Below are positions 1 to 8,213 of a stretch of DNA of 34,487 nt, in pieces. Position 1 is the first letter of the stretch. Every line of letters starts with the position of its first letter. The translations under genes and the position numbers were made by a program. The stretch is from Fidelibacterota bacterium. GTDB taxonomy: Bacteria > Fidelibacterota > Marinisomatia > Marinisomatales > UBA1611. The notes beneath the pieces are model-generated. The model saw only the letters and a list, made by a program, of their open reading frames with translations. It was not told the DNA's origin and did no database searches. The stretch spans positions 1 through 34,487 of the forward strand of contig JADHUI010000027.1 in the NCBI GenBank assembly GCA_016784605.1, written 5' to 3'.

Positions 1-59
1 TAACTGGATATTGCTGTCACTTTAATCATGCAATCGTCGTTCGAGGATACAGACAATAA
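1..59 (+). CDS. C-terminal tail of a propeller-type lipoprotein paralogue (5' end outside window)
   Basis: Reading frame 3 is open from the window edge and closes with TAA at 57-59. It encodes the last 18 residues of a protein and ends HAIVVRGYRQ. This matches the end of the next gene, which finishes GIIVRGTRNE after a similar V-x-V/T-G-Y stretch. The shared G-Y-(x)n-H-[AG]-I-[VI]-V-R-G-x-R pattern is what marks it as a tandem paralogue rather than noise. The gap to the next ATG is only 67 bases. Too little is present to assign a function on its own; by similarity it would be a secreted or lipid-anchored beta-propeller protein. Confidence 0.6.
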   Translation, partial: TGYCCHFNHAIVVRGYRQ

Positions 60-126
60 TTATTTAATTGGAGATCAATAAACATGAAAAATAATATAAA
101 GAACATTTGGATTATTTATCCATAAA

Positions 127-1449
127 ATGAAAAAAGCCCTTCCCATCTTACTCTTATTTTCAGCTTGTTTTCTTTTTGAAGATGAAAAAGAAGACATAAT
201 CGAAGATACAATAAATACAAATATTGTATTACAGCATCGAGCTATAGCCGTAACCGAAATAAAACTAAATATTATCCCCGAAGATTCATTGGCAGATTTT
301 ACAATGGAACTCACTCGAAATGATTCTACCGTTCAAACATTATCCATCCATTCAGACACAATATTAAAAGATACAGGACTTAACCCAAATACATCTTACA
401 CCTATACTGGATATTGGATGGACGGTGCGGAACGGATTGGAGAAAGTAATGCTTTGACCGTTACAACGATGGATACTACTAGCCATAATTTTACTTGGCA
501 GATTGATACATTAGGGAGATATGGTAGTGTAATCGAAGATGTATGGGTTGTAAATGAAAATGATATTTGGGTCGTGGGTGAAATGGCAGTTCCAGATTCC
601 ACGAGTAATGATGGTCGAGATTATTTTAATGTTGCACACTGGGATGGAATAACGTGGGAAAAGATAAAAATTGGGTCTGGAAAGGCCAGATTTTACAACA
701 TCCACTATTTTAATGAAAATGATATATGGATTGCAAGTGGTGTAATATTTCATTGGAATGGAGAAGAATGGATTATGTACCATTTATGGGATATGGGTGT
801 ATTGAATGAGGATCAAGGTGGTCCGCGGGGTGGTGTATGGGGTACGTCTTCATCCAATTTATATTTTGCTGGAGAAAAAGGTTCTATCGTCCACTTTAAT
901 GGAAATGACTGGACTGTTATTGAGAGTGGTACAGATTATTATATCCGAGATATATGGGGTGTAACCGATGATATTACAGGAGAATCTCTCATTACGATGG
1001 GGTGTGGGAATCTTATTTGGGCGCCATCACAATTGAAAATCATTCAAATCAACAAAGGTGGCAATTTATCCTACATGAATGATGAAGGCATAAGCTATAG
1101 CATCCATGGCATTTGGTTTGATGATTGGCCCCATTATATTGTATGTGGGGCTGGTGTTTTTGAATATAATGAAGATGAGGATATGTGGTATGAAGAAACA
1201 ACCCATTCTAATGTTCCTTACACAAACGATGTAAAAGGAACTGCATATAATAATCTATTCGTTGTGGGTGCCTTTGGAGATATTTCTCATTTTAATGGCG
1301 TATCGTGGCGACATTATTGGTTACGGGGTGAAATGCCCTATTATTGGAATGGTGAATATCTACGAACTTATGTTACAGAATCTATGGTTGTTACTGTGGG
1401 ATATGACGGCAGTCATGGGATTATAGTGCGTGGAACTAGAAATGAATAA
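127..1449 (+). CDS. Lipoprotein with an Fn3-like domain and propeller-like repeats
   Basis: This 440-residue protein has a lipoprotein signal with lipobox L-F-S-A-C, predicted lipidation at Cys14, and an acidic stretch straight after it. Residues about 30-120 look like a fibronectin type III-type beta sandwich, with an L-N-P-N-T-S-Y-T-Y-T strand motif. From about residue 130 to the end a repeat recurs: [DN]-[IL]-[WYF]-[VIF]-x-[GS] followed after a variable gap by H-[WF]-[ND]-G-x-x-W. Four clear copies are HWDGITW, HWNGEEW, HFNGNDW and HFNGVSW. That spacing fits blades of a beta-propeller. No catalytic residues are recognisable, so a binding or scaffold role on the cell surface is an inference. 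It is the second member of a tandem pair; the tail of the first lies at 1-59. No strong ribosome-binding site precedes the ATG. Confidence 0.75.
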   Translation: MKKALPILLLFSACFLFEDEKEDIIEDTINTNIVLQHRAIAVTEIKLNIIPEDSLADFTMELTRNDSTVQTLSIHSDTILKDTGLNPNTSYTYTGYWMDGAERIGESNALTVTTMDTTSHNFTWQIDTLGRYGSVIEDVWVVNENDIWVVGEMAVPDSTSNDGRDYFNVAHWDGITWEKIKIGSGKARFYNIHYFNENDIWIASGVIFHWNGEEWIMYHLWDMGVLNEDQGGPRGGVWGTSSSNLYFAGEKGSIVHFNGNDWTVIESGTDYYIRDIWGVTDDITGESLITMGCGNLIWAPSQLKIIQINKGGNLSYMNDEGISYSIHGIWFDDWPHYIVCGAGVFEYNEDEDMWYEETTHSNVPYTNDVKGTAYNNLFVVGAFGDISHFNGVSWRHYWLRGEMPYYWNGEYLRTYVTESMVVTVGYDGSHGIIVRGTRNE

Positions 1450-1527
1450 ATCGTTCCCATTGGAGAATGGACTACCATGAAAATGTAATGGTGGTGGCGC
1501 TTATACTAATCCGGCGGATGATAGTCG

Positions 1528-1561
1528 CCTGCCTGTTCGTAGTGGAACGCAGACAGGTAGG
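1528..1561. repeat. Imperfect inverted repeat
   Basis: CCTGCCTGT at 1528-1536 pairs with ACAGGTAGG at 1553-1561 across a 16-base loop, with one G-T wobble position. It may be an intergenic palindromic element or a degraded terminator; there is no T-run after it. Confidence 0.45.
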
Positions 1562-1606
1562 TAATTTTGATTTTATTCCCTTACGTATCCCCAGCACCTT
1601 TTTATT

Positions 1607-1621
1607 CCCCCATTGTGGGGG
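1607..1621. repeat. Perfect C/G-rich hairpin
   Basis: CCCCCA at 1607-1612 pairs perfectly with TGGGGG at 1616-1621 around a TTG loop. Further G-runs follow at about 1626 and 1650. No T-tract follows, so it looks more like a dispersed intergenic palindrome than a terminator. Confidence 0.5.
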
Positions 1622-1814
1622 ATGCAAGGGGGTCTTAATAAATGGGCAAAGGGGGATTTATATGGGTTATAAATAATGAAAGAAAATAAAAATTACGATT
1701 AACCATCGCCACAGTAATAGTTAACTGATATAGGTATGAATAACAATTGAACACAATAAAAGGAAAAAGTAATTTCCCGGGCAATTTTTAAACATTAAAA
1801 GAAAGAAATCAATC

Positions 1815-3263
1815 ATGTCATATGTATCAAACGTAACTCATTCCACTGAAGATTGGGCCCAAATTGAAAATGCATTTATTGTATTAGGCCAATTTCAAGA
1901 TGAACCAGTATCAGCTCAGGCTTATGCGATTAATGATTTATTAAATGCCGCTCTGGAATCAGGAGATTTCAAGGGGAAAACAGGCGAAAATCGAACCTTT
2001 TATTTAGATGGAAAAACCATTGTTGTAATAGGATTAGGAAAGAAAGAACAATTTGATGCAGATGCATCCCGCAAAGCGGCTGGACAAGCGTGTCGAATCG
2101 CCATTAGCCGTAAAGTGGACCAAATTGCCGTTGAATGTTTTGGCGGTGAAACTTATTCTCAAGCTTTGGGGGAAGGGATTGTCCTAGGGAGTTATCAATT
2201 TTTAACCTATAAAACACAAAAGAAAGATTCCTTTGAGTTGAATTCAGTCACTGTTTTAGGTGGGAATAATGAGAATGTACAAAAAGGGGCAACCATAGGA
2301 TCCAGTGTTTGTTTCGCCCGTGATTTAGGGAATCATCCTGGCAATACATCCACACCAACCCATTTAGCACATGCGGCTCAATCGATTGCTGAAGAAGGGA
2401 ATATGTCAATAACCATTTTTGAAAGAGACGAATTCACAGAAATGGGAATGGGTGGATTAGCCGGCGTTGCTCAAGGAACGGATGAACCGCCTAAATTTAT
2501 TATTCTGGAATATTTTGGTGCAGAAGATAAAGATGAGAAACCCAAAGTGATTGTGGGAAAAGGATTAACATTCGACGCTGGGGGAATTTCCATCAAACCT
2601 GGCGCAAAAATGGATGAAATGAAATTTGATATGTGTGGGTCTGCCACTGTGTTAGGTGTCATGCATGCGATTGCATCATTAAAACCAAAAATTAATGTTG
2701 TCATGATTGTCCCATCGACGGAAAATTTACTCGGAGCAAAAGCGTATAAACCAGGAGATATTTTAACGGCCTATAATGGAAAAACGATTGAAGTTTTAAA
2801 CACTGATGCAGAAGGGCGACTCATACTTGCGGATGGATTATCCTATGCAAGTAAACATTATGATCCGGAATTTATTTTAGACTTTGCTACATTAACCGGT
2901 GCAATATTATTTGCATTAGGCCATGAAGCCACTGGAGTGATGGGAACGAATGATGCATTAATGGACCAAGTAAAATCATCTTCTAAAAATACGGATGAAA
3001 AAGTGTGGGATTTCCCGTTATGGCCGGAATATTGCAAACAGATTAAATCGGATATTGCCGATGTGAAAAATTTGGGTGCACCTCGCCAGGCTGGTTCCAT
3101 CGCTGCAGGTGCCTTTTTGAAAGAATTTGTTGGAAAAGATATTCCATGGATTCATTTTGATATTGCTGGAACAGCTTGGGGTGGAAAACCAACAAGTATT
3201 GACCCAAAAGGAAGTGCAACCGGATGGGGCGTTAGACTTGTTCTAGATTTATTGAATGCATAA
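1815..3263 (+). CDS. pepA: Leucyl aminopeptidase (M17 family)
   Basis: This is a cytosolic metallo-aminopeptidase that removes N-terminal residues during peptide turnover. At 482 residues it has the usual PepA length. The M17 signature N-T-D-A-E-G-R-L is at residues 329-336, with D331 and E333 as metal ligands. The other metal and catalytic positions fit the segment V-G-K-G-L-T-F-D-A-G-G, where K249 and D254 lie, and the following K-F-D-M-C-G-S-A. The C-terminal G-A-P-R-Q-A-G-S-I-A-A-G segment is also typical. There is no signal peptide. It starts at ATG 1815 after an A-rich leader with only a weak ribosome-binding site. The next gene starts 39 bases after its stop. Nothing looks truncated. 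Confidence 0.95.
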   Translation: MSYVSNVTHSTEDWAQIENAFIVLGQFQDEPVSAQAYAINDLLNAALESGDFKGKTGENRTFYLDGKTIVVIGLGKKEQFDADASRKAAGQACRIAISRKVDQIAVECFGGETYSQALGEGIVLGSYQFLTYKTQKKDSFELNSVTVLGGNNENVQKGATIGSSVCFARDLGNHPGNTSTPTHLAHAAQSIAEEGNMSITIFERDEFTEMGMGGLAGVAQGTDEPPKFIILEYFGAEDKDEKPKVIVGKGLTFDAGGISIKPGAKMDEMKFDMCGSATVLGVMHAIASLKPKINVVMIVPSTENLLGAKAYKPGDILTAYNGKTIEVLNTDAEGRLILADGLSYASKHYDPEFILDFATLTGAILFALGHEATGVMGTNDALMDQVKSSSKNTDEKVWDFPLWPEYCKQIKSDIADVKNLGAPRQAGSIAAGAFLKEFVGKDIPWIHFDIAGTAWGGKPTSIDPKGSATGWGVRLVLDLLNA

Positions 3264-3290
3264 AAAAATCAATTCAATTTTAAACCTTTC

Positions 3291-3296
3291 AAGGAG
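3291..3296 (+). promoter_or_regulatory. Strong ribosome-binding site that selects a TTG start
   Basis: AAGGAG lies six bases before TTG 3303. This supports the long N-terminus of the following gene over the in-frame ATG at 3360, which has a poorly placed purine run ahead of it. Confidence 0.6.
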
Positions 3297-3302
3297 TCCT
3301 TA

Positions 3303-5174
3303 TTGATTTCCTATGTTGGATATCAGGGGCAATGGGAGAAGAGAAAGGGGTTTATAAATATGCTTAAAACTATAATAACCCCACTTCAATTCTCCCCTAC
3401 AAAAAGGGAGAAGGTAAAAGGATTTAAGAAACAGGGTTTCATTTTAGGGCTATTCCATATTTTGGGTAGCCCTTTTTTATGTTCAATTCTAATTGCGGGT
3501 CATCCGATTACGATTGATGGCCAATTTCAAGATTGGGATAATGTGGATGTGGCTTATGCGGATGGACAAGCGGATGGTATGAGTGCTGATTTTGCTAATA
3601 TTAAAATCACATACGATATGGACTTTTTATTCATTTATTTCAATTTTCATTTAGGTGAATATTTATTACAGGATAATAATGCTTTCCATTTATATATCGA
3701 TAGTGATCATAATCCAGAAACAGGTTTAGAGAAAAATGGCATTGGAGCAGAATTACATTGGGTTTTTGGTCAACGACAAGGAACGTGGCATAGTAATGGA
3801 AGTCAAATATCTATTTGGCAAAATGATATTACTTTAAGAACGGGGCCAACCATTACATCCAATGAATTTGAAATTGCCGTATCCCGATATTGTAACGTAT
3901 TTGGTGGTGAAATTGTTGAAGGAAACCTTATTATTGAAGAAGCGCCACCCAATTCTGATACTGTCCCAAATGAATCGGGAGGTATTTATTTTTCGCTGGG
4001 CGAAGATGCTGTGCCATATCCTGAACCCATACCATTCGAAAGACGCTATGAAAATGATATACGCATTTTGTCCTACAATACATTATACACTGGAATTGTG
4101 GAGCCAGACCGCCAACCACATTTTGAACGCATTATAAAAGCCATCGATCCAGATGTTATTGCATTGCAAGAGCATAGTGAATGGGATGAAATTGAAACGA
4201 TTATTCAATCCTGGTTTCCAGATGATAATTGGACTGCGAGTTGGACGTACCGAGATTTAGTTGTTTTGTCTCGATTTCCAATCATGAATGATGCAAATCT
4301 AATTAGCTCTGAACGGACAATGTGTGCATTACTCGATACAGAAAATGAATTGGGACATAATCTATTAATGATGAATTCTCATTTATCTTGTTGTGATAAT
4401 GATGAAGCACGTCAGCAACAAGTGGATGAATTTGCATCTATTTGGCGAGACTGGAGACTGGGCGGAAATGGTCCATTTTCTTTAGAGATGGAAACACCTT
4501 TTATTCATGTGGGCGATTTCAATTTTGTGGGACAAAATCAGCAAGTTAAAACATTGCGAGACGGAGACATTCTAGACGAAAATACTTATGGTGCAGATTA
4601 TCCACCCGATTGGGATGAGTCACCCATTATTGATTTATTCTCCCGACATACAGAAAAACGTATGGGATATACTTGGCGAAGTGATGGAAGTTCATTTAAT
4701 CCGGGGAAATTGGATTATATATTTTATTCAGACGCAACCATTGATTCTGGCCGACATTTTGTGGTAAATACTTTAGCTATGAGTCCAGAATCGTTAGCTG
4801 AAAATGGATTGGAATGGAATGATACACAAGAAGCATCTGACCATTTACCACGTGTTTTTGATCTTTCATTGGATCCTAATGTTGGAATCGATATTGAAAA
4901 TTCAATTTCAACACATTTTGCTATTTTGAATAATTATCCCAATCCTTTCAATCCAACAACGACCATAAACATTATGGTAGAGTCATTACAAGCAACATCT
5001 CTAATTGTTTATAACATAAAGGGTCGTTTGGTTGATTTAATTTTTCAGGGTGAGTTAGAAACCGGCTCCCATGAATTTCAATGGAATGGGACACATTATT
5101 CCAGTGGTGTATACTTTATAAAAATGCAGTCAGGTGATTATGTCAAAACCCATAAAATGATTTTACTGAAATAA
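3303..5174 (+). CDS. Secreted endonuclease/exonuclease/phosphatase-fold protein with C-terminal sorting domain
   Basis: This 623-residue protein has three parts. After a hydrophobic export signal (about residues 46-65) comes a carbohydrate-binding-like beta domain starting I-T-I-D-G-Q-F-Q-D-W, resembling CBM9-type modules (about 67-215). Then comes an EEP-fold catalytic domain (about 250-520) with S-Y-N-T (N259), Q-E-H (E290), N-S-H-L, G-D-F-N-F (D405, N407), D-Y-I-F-Y and S-D-H-L-P (D513, H514). These match the metal-dependent phosphodiesterase set. Residues 545-623 are a sorting domain opening Y-P-N-P-F-N-P and ending M-I-L-L-K. I infer an exported nuclease or phosphodiesterase; DNase, sphingomyelinase and inositol phosphatase members share this fold, so the substrate is open. 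The first 45 residues are odd: they read through a hairpin element, and ATG 3360 or TTG 3462 are alternative starts. Confidence 0.85.
   Translation: MISYVGYQGQWEKRKGFINMLKTIITPLQFSPTKREKVKGFKKQGFILGLFHILGSPFLCSILIAGHPITIDGQFQDWDNVDVAYADGQADGMSADFANIKITYDMDFLFIYFNFHLGEYLLQDNNAFHLYIDSDHNPETGLEKNGIGAELHWVFGQRQGTWHSNGSQISIWQNDITLRTGPTITSNEFEIAVSRYCNVFGGEIVEGNLIIEEAPPNSDTVPNESGGIYFSLGEDAVPYPEPIPFERRYENDIRILSYNTLYTGIVEPDRQPHFERIIKAIDPDVIALQEHSEWDEIETIIQSWFPDDNWTASWTYRDLVVLSRFPIMNDANLISSERTMCALLDTENELGHNLLMMNSHLSCCDNDEARQQQVDEFASIWRDWRLGGNGPFSLEMETPFIHVGDFNFVGQNQQVKTLRDGDILDENTYGADYPPDWDESPIIDLFSRHTEKRMGYTWRSDGSSFNPGKLDYIFYSDATIDSGRHFVVNTLAMSPESLAENGLEWNDTQEASDHLPRVFDLSLDPNVGIDIENSISTHFAILNNYPNPFNPTTTINIMVESLQATSLIVYNIKGRLVDLIFQGELETGSHEFQWNGTHYSSGVYFIKMQSGDYVKTHKMILLK
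3390..3412. repeat. Perfect 7-bp hairpin inside the 5' end of the EEP gene
   Basis: TTCTCCC at 3390-3396 pairs with GGGAGAA at 3406-3412 across a nine-base loop. The sequence style (C-run, A-rich loop, G-run) resembles the intergenic hairpin at 1607-1621, which suggests an intergenic element now inside, or just before, the reading frame. Confidence 0.5.
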
Positions 5175-5220
5175 CTGTGTTTCACTTTTTCCTTTTGCAA
5201 GAAATCTTGTAGGTTTGCCC

Positions 5221-6318
5221 ATGACTACATCTTTAGGAATGATTCTTTTTATCATAGGTTTTGCCGCAGGAGCCGGAGTGATTTGGTTTCTCAGACAAAA
5301 AGAAATCGACAATATTCAATCAAATACAGAACAAATGAAGGATGCTTTCGGAAATTTATCTAAGGAAGCATTAGGCGAAGTTCAGAGTACATTTATGGAA
5401 TTAGCCAAAAATCAATTGGAATCCCATTTAAAATCATCCGATGATCAATTGGATAATAAAAAGAAACTTATTGATTCATCTTTGAAAGAATTAAAAGATC
5501 AATTGGAAAACCTGAATAAGCGAACCGGCGAACTCAAAGGACAAATGGAACAGTCTCAATCGGGCATTTCCCAATTAGCCGATACCACATCACAACTTCG
5601 ACAAATATTATCCAGCTCTCAAGCACGCGGACAGTGGGGAGAACGGATGGTAGAAGATATATTGAATTTTATTGGTCTATCTGAAGGGATTAATTATAGC
5701 AAACAATCTCAATCGGGTTCGGATCGTCCCGATTTTACCTTTTTCCTTCCGGATGAAAAAATAATCAATATGGATGTAAAATTTCCATTGGCTCATTATG
5801 AAAAGTTTATTGCGGCTGATAGTGACATGGAAAAAGAATCAGAAAAAAAAGCTTTCCTTAAAGATGTTCGTGAACGTGTCAAAGAAGTAGCAAAAAGAAC
5901 CTATATTAATACGGAAGGTGGGACCGTGGATTATGTGTTACTCTTTATTCCGAATGAAAGTATTTACGCTTTCCTAAACCAGGAAGATCATGATTTAATC
6001 GATTTTTCTCTTGAAAAGAAAATTTTACTCTGTTCACCCATTACACTATATGCCATTTTATCGTTAGTTCGCCAAGCGGTTTCAAATTTTGCTATGGAGC
6101 AGAAGGCAGGCGAAATGCAGGCGCAAGTAGGAAAATTTCGAGAACAATGGTCCAAATTCGTGGAAAAATTAGAAGCATTAGGCAAAACATTAGGCACGGC
6201 TACAACCCATTTTGAATCTTTGACAGGCCCACGATTACGTGCCTTAGAAAAGCCCATGGATAAAATCAATGAATTGCAACTGGGGCAACATAACGAAACG
6301 AAAGAATTAGACGAATGA
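5221..6318 (+). CDS. rmuC: DNA recombination protein RmuC
   Basis: The family is a membrane-anchored, nuclease-fold-related protein linked to limiting inverted-repeat recombination. The 365-residue product has one N-terminal membrane segment (about residues 6-23), then a long coiled coil rich in K, E and Q (about 25-130). The RmuC core follows, with Q-A-R-G-Q-W-G-E-R, then D-R-P-D-F, then N-M-D-V-K-F-P, then T-V-D-Y-V-L-L-F-I-P-N-E. I chose ATG 5221 over the in-frame TTG at 5215 because AGG at 5211-5213 is seven bases before the ATG. The stop overlaps the start of the next lipoprotein gene by four bases, so those two are translationally coupled. Confidence 0.92.
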   Translation: MTTSLGMILFIIGFAAGAGVIWFLRQKEIDNIQSNTEQMKDAFGNLSKEALGEVQSTFMELAKNQLESHLKSSDDQLDNKKKLIDSSLKELKDQLENLNKRTGELKGQMEQSQSGISQLADTTSQLRQILSSSQARGQWGERMVEDILNFIGLSEGINYSKQSQSGSDRPDFTFFLPDEKIINMDVKFPLAHYEKFIAADSDMEKESEKKAFLKDVRERVKEVAKRTYINTEGGTVDYVLLFIPNESIYAFLNQEDHDLIDFSLEKKILLCSPITLYAILSLVRQAVSNFAMEQKAGEMQAQVGKFREQWSKFVEKLEALGKTLGTATTHFESLTGPRLRALEKPMDKINELQLGQHNETKELDE

Positions 6319-6743
6319 AACACCATTACATTTTTATCTTTTTATCTATAATGATGCTATCAAATTGTGTAGATCCACCGGAATATGATGATGGATTGTT
6401 AGATGATATTCCTGCTATTGTGAATGAGACGGATTTCTTTTCACTCGCTTTAAAAGGTGAAAAATTCACATCTGAAGAATCATGGGATTTAATAATGGTA
6501 CCTGATACAAATTCAATTCTACATACGACATTGCGTGTTGATTATACAGGCAAAGCAACTGATTCATCTTTTATTCATTTAACAACCGAAACAGATACCG
6601 TATTAATGGCTTTTTTAGTAAGTGGCAGTGGTTCCATTTTTTTTAATGATACATTGGCACAATGGACTCGATTTCCAAGGAAAGTGATTTTTAATGCACA
6701 TGTATTTTCCGGTTCTTTGGATTATCAAATTATTAAAAAATAA
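6315..6743 (+). CDS. Small lipoprotein of unknown function
   Basis: This 142-residue protein overlaps rmuC by ATGA. It has a lipoprotein signal with lipobox M-L-S-N-C and likely lipidation at Cys18, followed by an acidic linker. The rest is predicted beta-rich, with alternating hydrophobic and polar residues, and ends in a short K-K tail. I do not recognise a family. The overlap suggests co-translation with RmuC, but the compartments differ (envelope against cytosol-facing), so a shared function does not follow. Confidence 0.75.
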   Translation: MKHHYIFIFLSIMMLSNCVDPPEYDDGLLDDIPAIVNETDFFSLALKGEKFTSEESWDLIMVPDTNSILHTTLRVDYTGKATDSSFIHLTTETDTVLMAFLVSGSGSIFFNDTLAQWTRFPRKVIFNAHVFSGSLDYQIIKK

Positions 6744-6779
6744 TTTGGTTTATCTCACAAGGATTATATCGTATTTGAT

Positions 6780-8213
6780 ATGATTTATCTCATAACCATT
6801 TCCATTTATCTCTTTACACTTATTGGATTAGGTGTTTATAAATCTCGGAAAATTAAAACACAATCAGATTTTTCTGTTGCTGGGCGAACCTTGACTCCGT
6901 GGGTATTGGTTGGAACGATGTTAGCCACTTGGATTGGAACTGGCTCCATATTAGGGAATGCAGGAAAAGCATATCAAACGGGGTTTGCAGCACTCATGTT
7001 ACCATTAGGTGGTGTATTGGGAATAATAATCCTGACACAGATTGCGGGAAAAGTGAGAGCATTTGAAAAATTTACTGTTCCTGAAATTATTGGCGATCGG
7101 TATGGATCGAAAGCACGAATCTTAAGTGTCATAGCATTGGTTATGGCTTATATGGTTATCGTCAGTTATCAATTCAATGCTGGGGGAGCCGTTCTAACGA
7201 CTGTGTTGCAAGATAGTCAAGGGAATTCACTCATTTCAGCCCAAACGGGAACCGTCATTGCAGCAATATTCATTATAGCTTATACAATGTTAGCTGGACT
7301 TGTAAGTGTCGCCTATACTGATGTAGCTAATGGGATTATTATGACACTTGCATTAGTGATTGCATTTCCAATATTTTGGTTAAAAGCGGGTGGATGGAAT
7401 GGAATGGAACATTCATTCACGCAAATGGGAAAACCTGAGCATATGCAATTTTGGGGTGTGTATTCAGGAATGGATATTTTGAATTTTTGTTTACCGCCAT
7501 TTTTATTGGTTTTAGGCGATGCAAATATGTATCAACGATTTTTTGCCAGTAAAGATGCAAAAGGAGCAAAGCAAGCTACAACCGTATTGGTTTTTGTTAT
7601 TGCACTTATTGAAATTATGATTATTGCTTCTGCCTGGGTGAGCTCTAGTTTAATCCCAGATGCCGTAAATGGACGACATGTTTTAATTTATGCCGCTCAT
7701 TCCTTTTTACCACCGTTCATTGGTGCCATAATGATGACAACAATTGTGGGTATTATAATTTCAACTGCCGATTCATATTTATTGGTCCCGGCTACAACAT
7801 TAATGAGAGATATTTATCAAACATATATCAACCCAAAAGTAAATGAAACGAAAGCCGTCCTATTGAGCCGACTTCTTGTTTTAGGGTTAGGTATTCTTGC
7901 CTATTTTGTATCATTGGGTTTTGCAAAATCAGCAGGATTCTTCGAACGCGCTTTGTACGCTTATACAATATATGGTGCTGCGATTACGCCTGCTTTAGTG
8001 GCAGCATTATTTTGGGAAAAAGCATCTTCTACGGGAGCAGTTGCATCTATTATTTCTGGCACGGTGATGACATTATTATGGAAAGAAGTGTCATTTTTTC
8101 AAACAATGTTACCCAATGGCATGTATCAATCGATTGATGAAGTGTTGCCTGCAATTCTTGTTTCAATTATTGCGTTAGTTGGTGGAAGTATTTTATACCC
8201 GAATAAGCGTTAA
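6780..8213 (+). CDS. Sodium:solute symporter (SSS family)
   Basis: This 477-residue inner-membrane transporter has about 13 hydrophobic segments. SSS family marks include an N-terminal membrane helix followed by S-D-F-S-V-A-G-R and T-W-I-G-T-G-S-I-L-G in the second helix region. Late in the protein come S-T-A-D-S-Y-L-L-V-P-A-T-T-L and then R-D-I-Y-Q. The S-T-A-D-S segment is the usual sodium-site region. The substrate cannot be read from the sequence; pantothenate, proline, sugar and carboxylate carriers all share these marks. Its stop codon shares bases with the stop of the converging GNAT gene at 8210-8213. Confidence 0.9.
   Translation: MIYLITISIYLFTLIGLGVYKSRKIKTQSDFSVAGRTLTPWVLVGTMLATWIGTGSILGNAGKAYQTGFAALMLPLGGVLGIIILTQIAGKVRAFEKFTVPEIIGDRYGSKARILSVIALVMAYMVIVSYQFNAGGAVLTTVLQDSQGNSLISAQTGTVIAAIFIIAYTMLAGLVSVAYTDVANGIIMTLALVIAFPIFWLKAGGWNGMEHSFTQMGKPEHMQFWGVYSGMDILNFCLPPFLLVLGDANMYQRFFASKDAKGAKQATTVLVFVIALIEIMIIASAWVSSSLIPDAVNGRHVLIYAAHSFLPPFIGAIMMTTIVGIIISTADSYLLVPATTLMRDIYQTYINPKVNETKAVLLSRLLVLGLGILAYFVSLGFAKSAGFFERALYAYTIYGAAITPALVAALFWEKASSTGAVASIISGTVMTLLWKEVSFFQTMLPNGMYQSIDEVLPAILVSIIALVGGSILYPNKR

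Larger units (their letters stand above)
1450..1814. other. 365-base stretch without a convincing gene
   Basis: This gap separates the lipoprotein gene from pepA. It holds an imperfect inverted repeat (1528-1561), a perfect C-rich/G-rich hairpin (1607-1621) and G-rich runs at about 1626-1632 and 1650-1656. The one ORF of 69 codons (1467-1676) runs straight through these palindromes and has no domain signature, so I do not call it a gene. A short frame at 1487-1564 may be a relic of a coding sequence and is described under findings. The last 100 bases or so are A-rich leader sequence ahead of pepA. Confidence 0.6.

Noticed and set aside
1467-1676. 69-codon ORF in the gap before pepA
   Set aside because: It reads through two palindromes and G-rich runs, has no ribosome-binding site or domain pattern, and its composition is not protein-like.
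5988-6326. 112-codon antisense ORF at the end of rmuC
   Set aside because: Fully opposite the conserved RmuC coding region; no start signal or recognisable protein.
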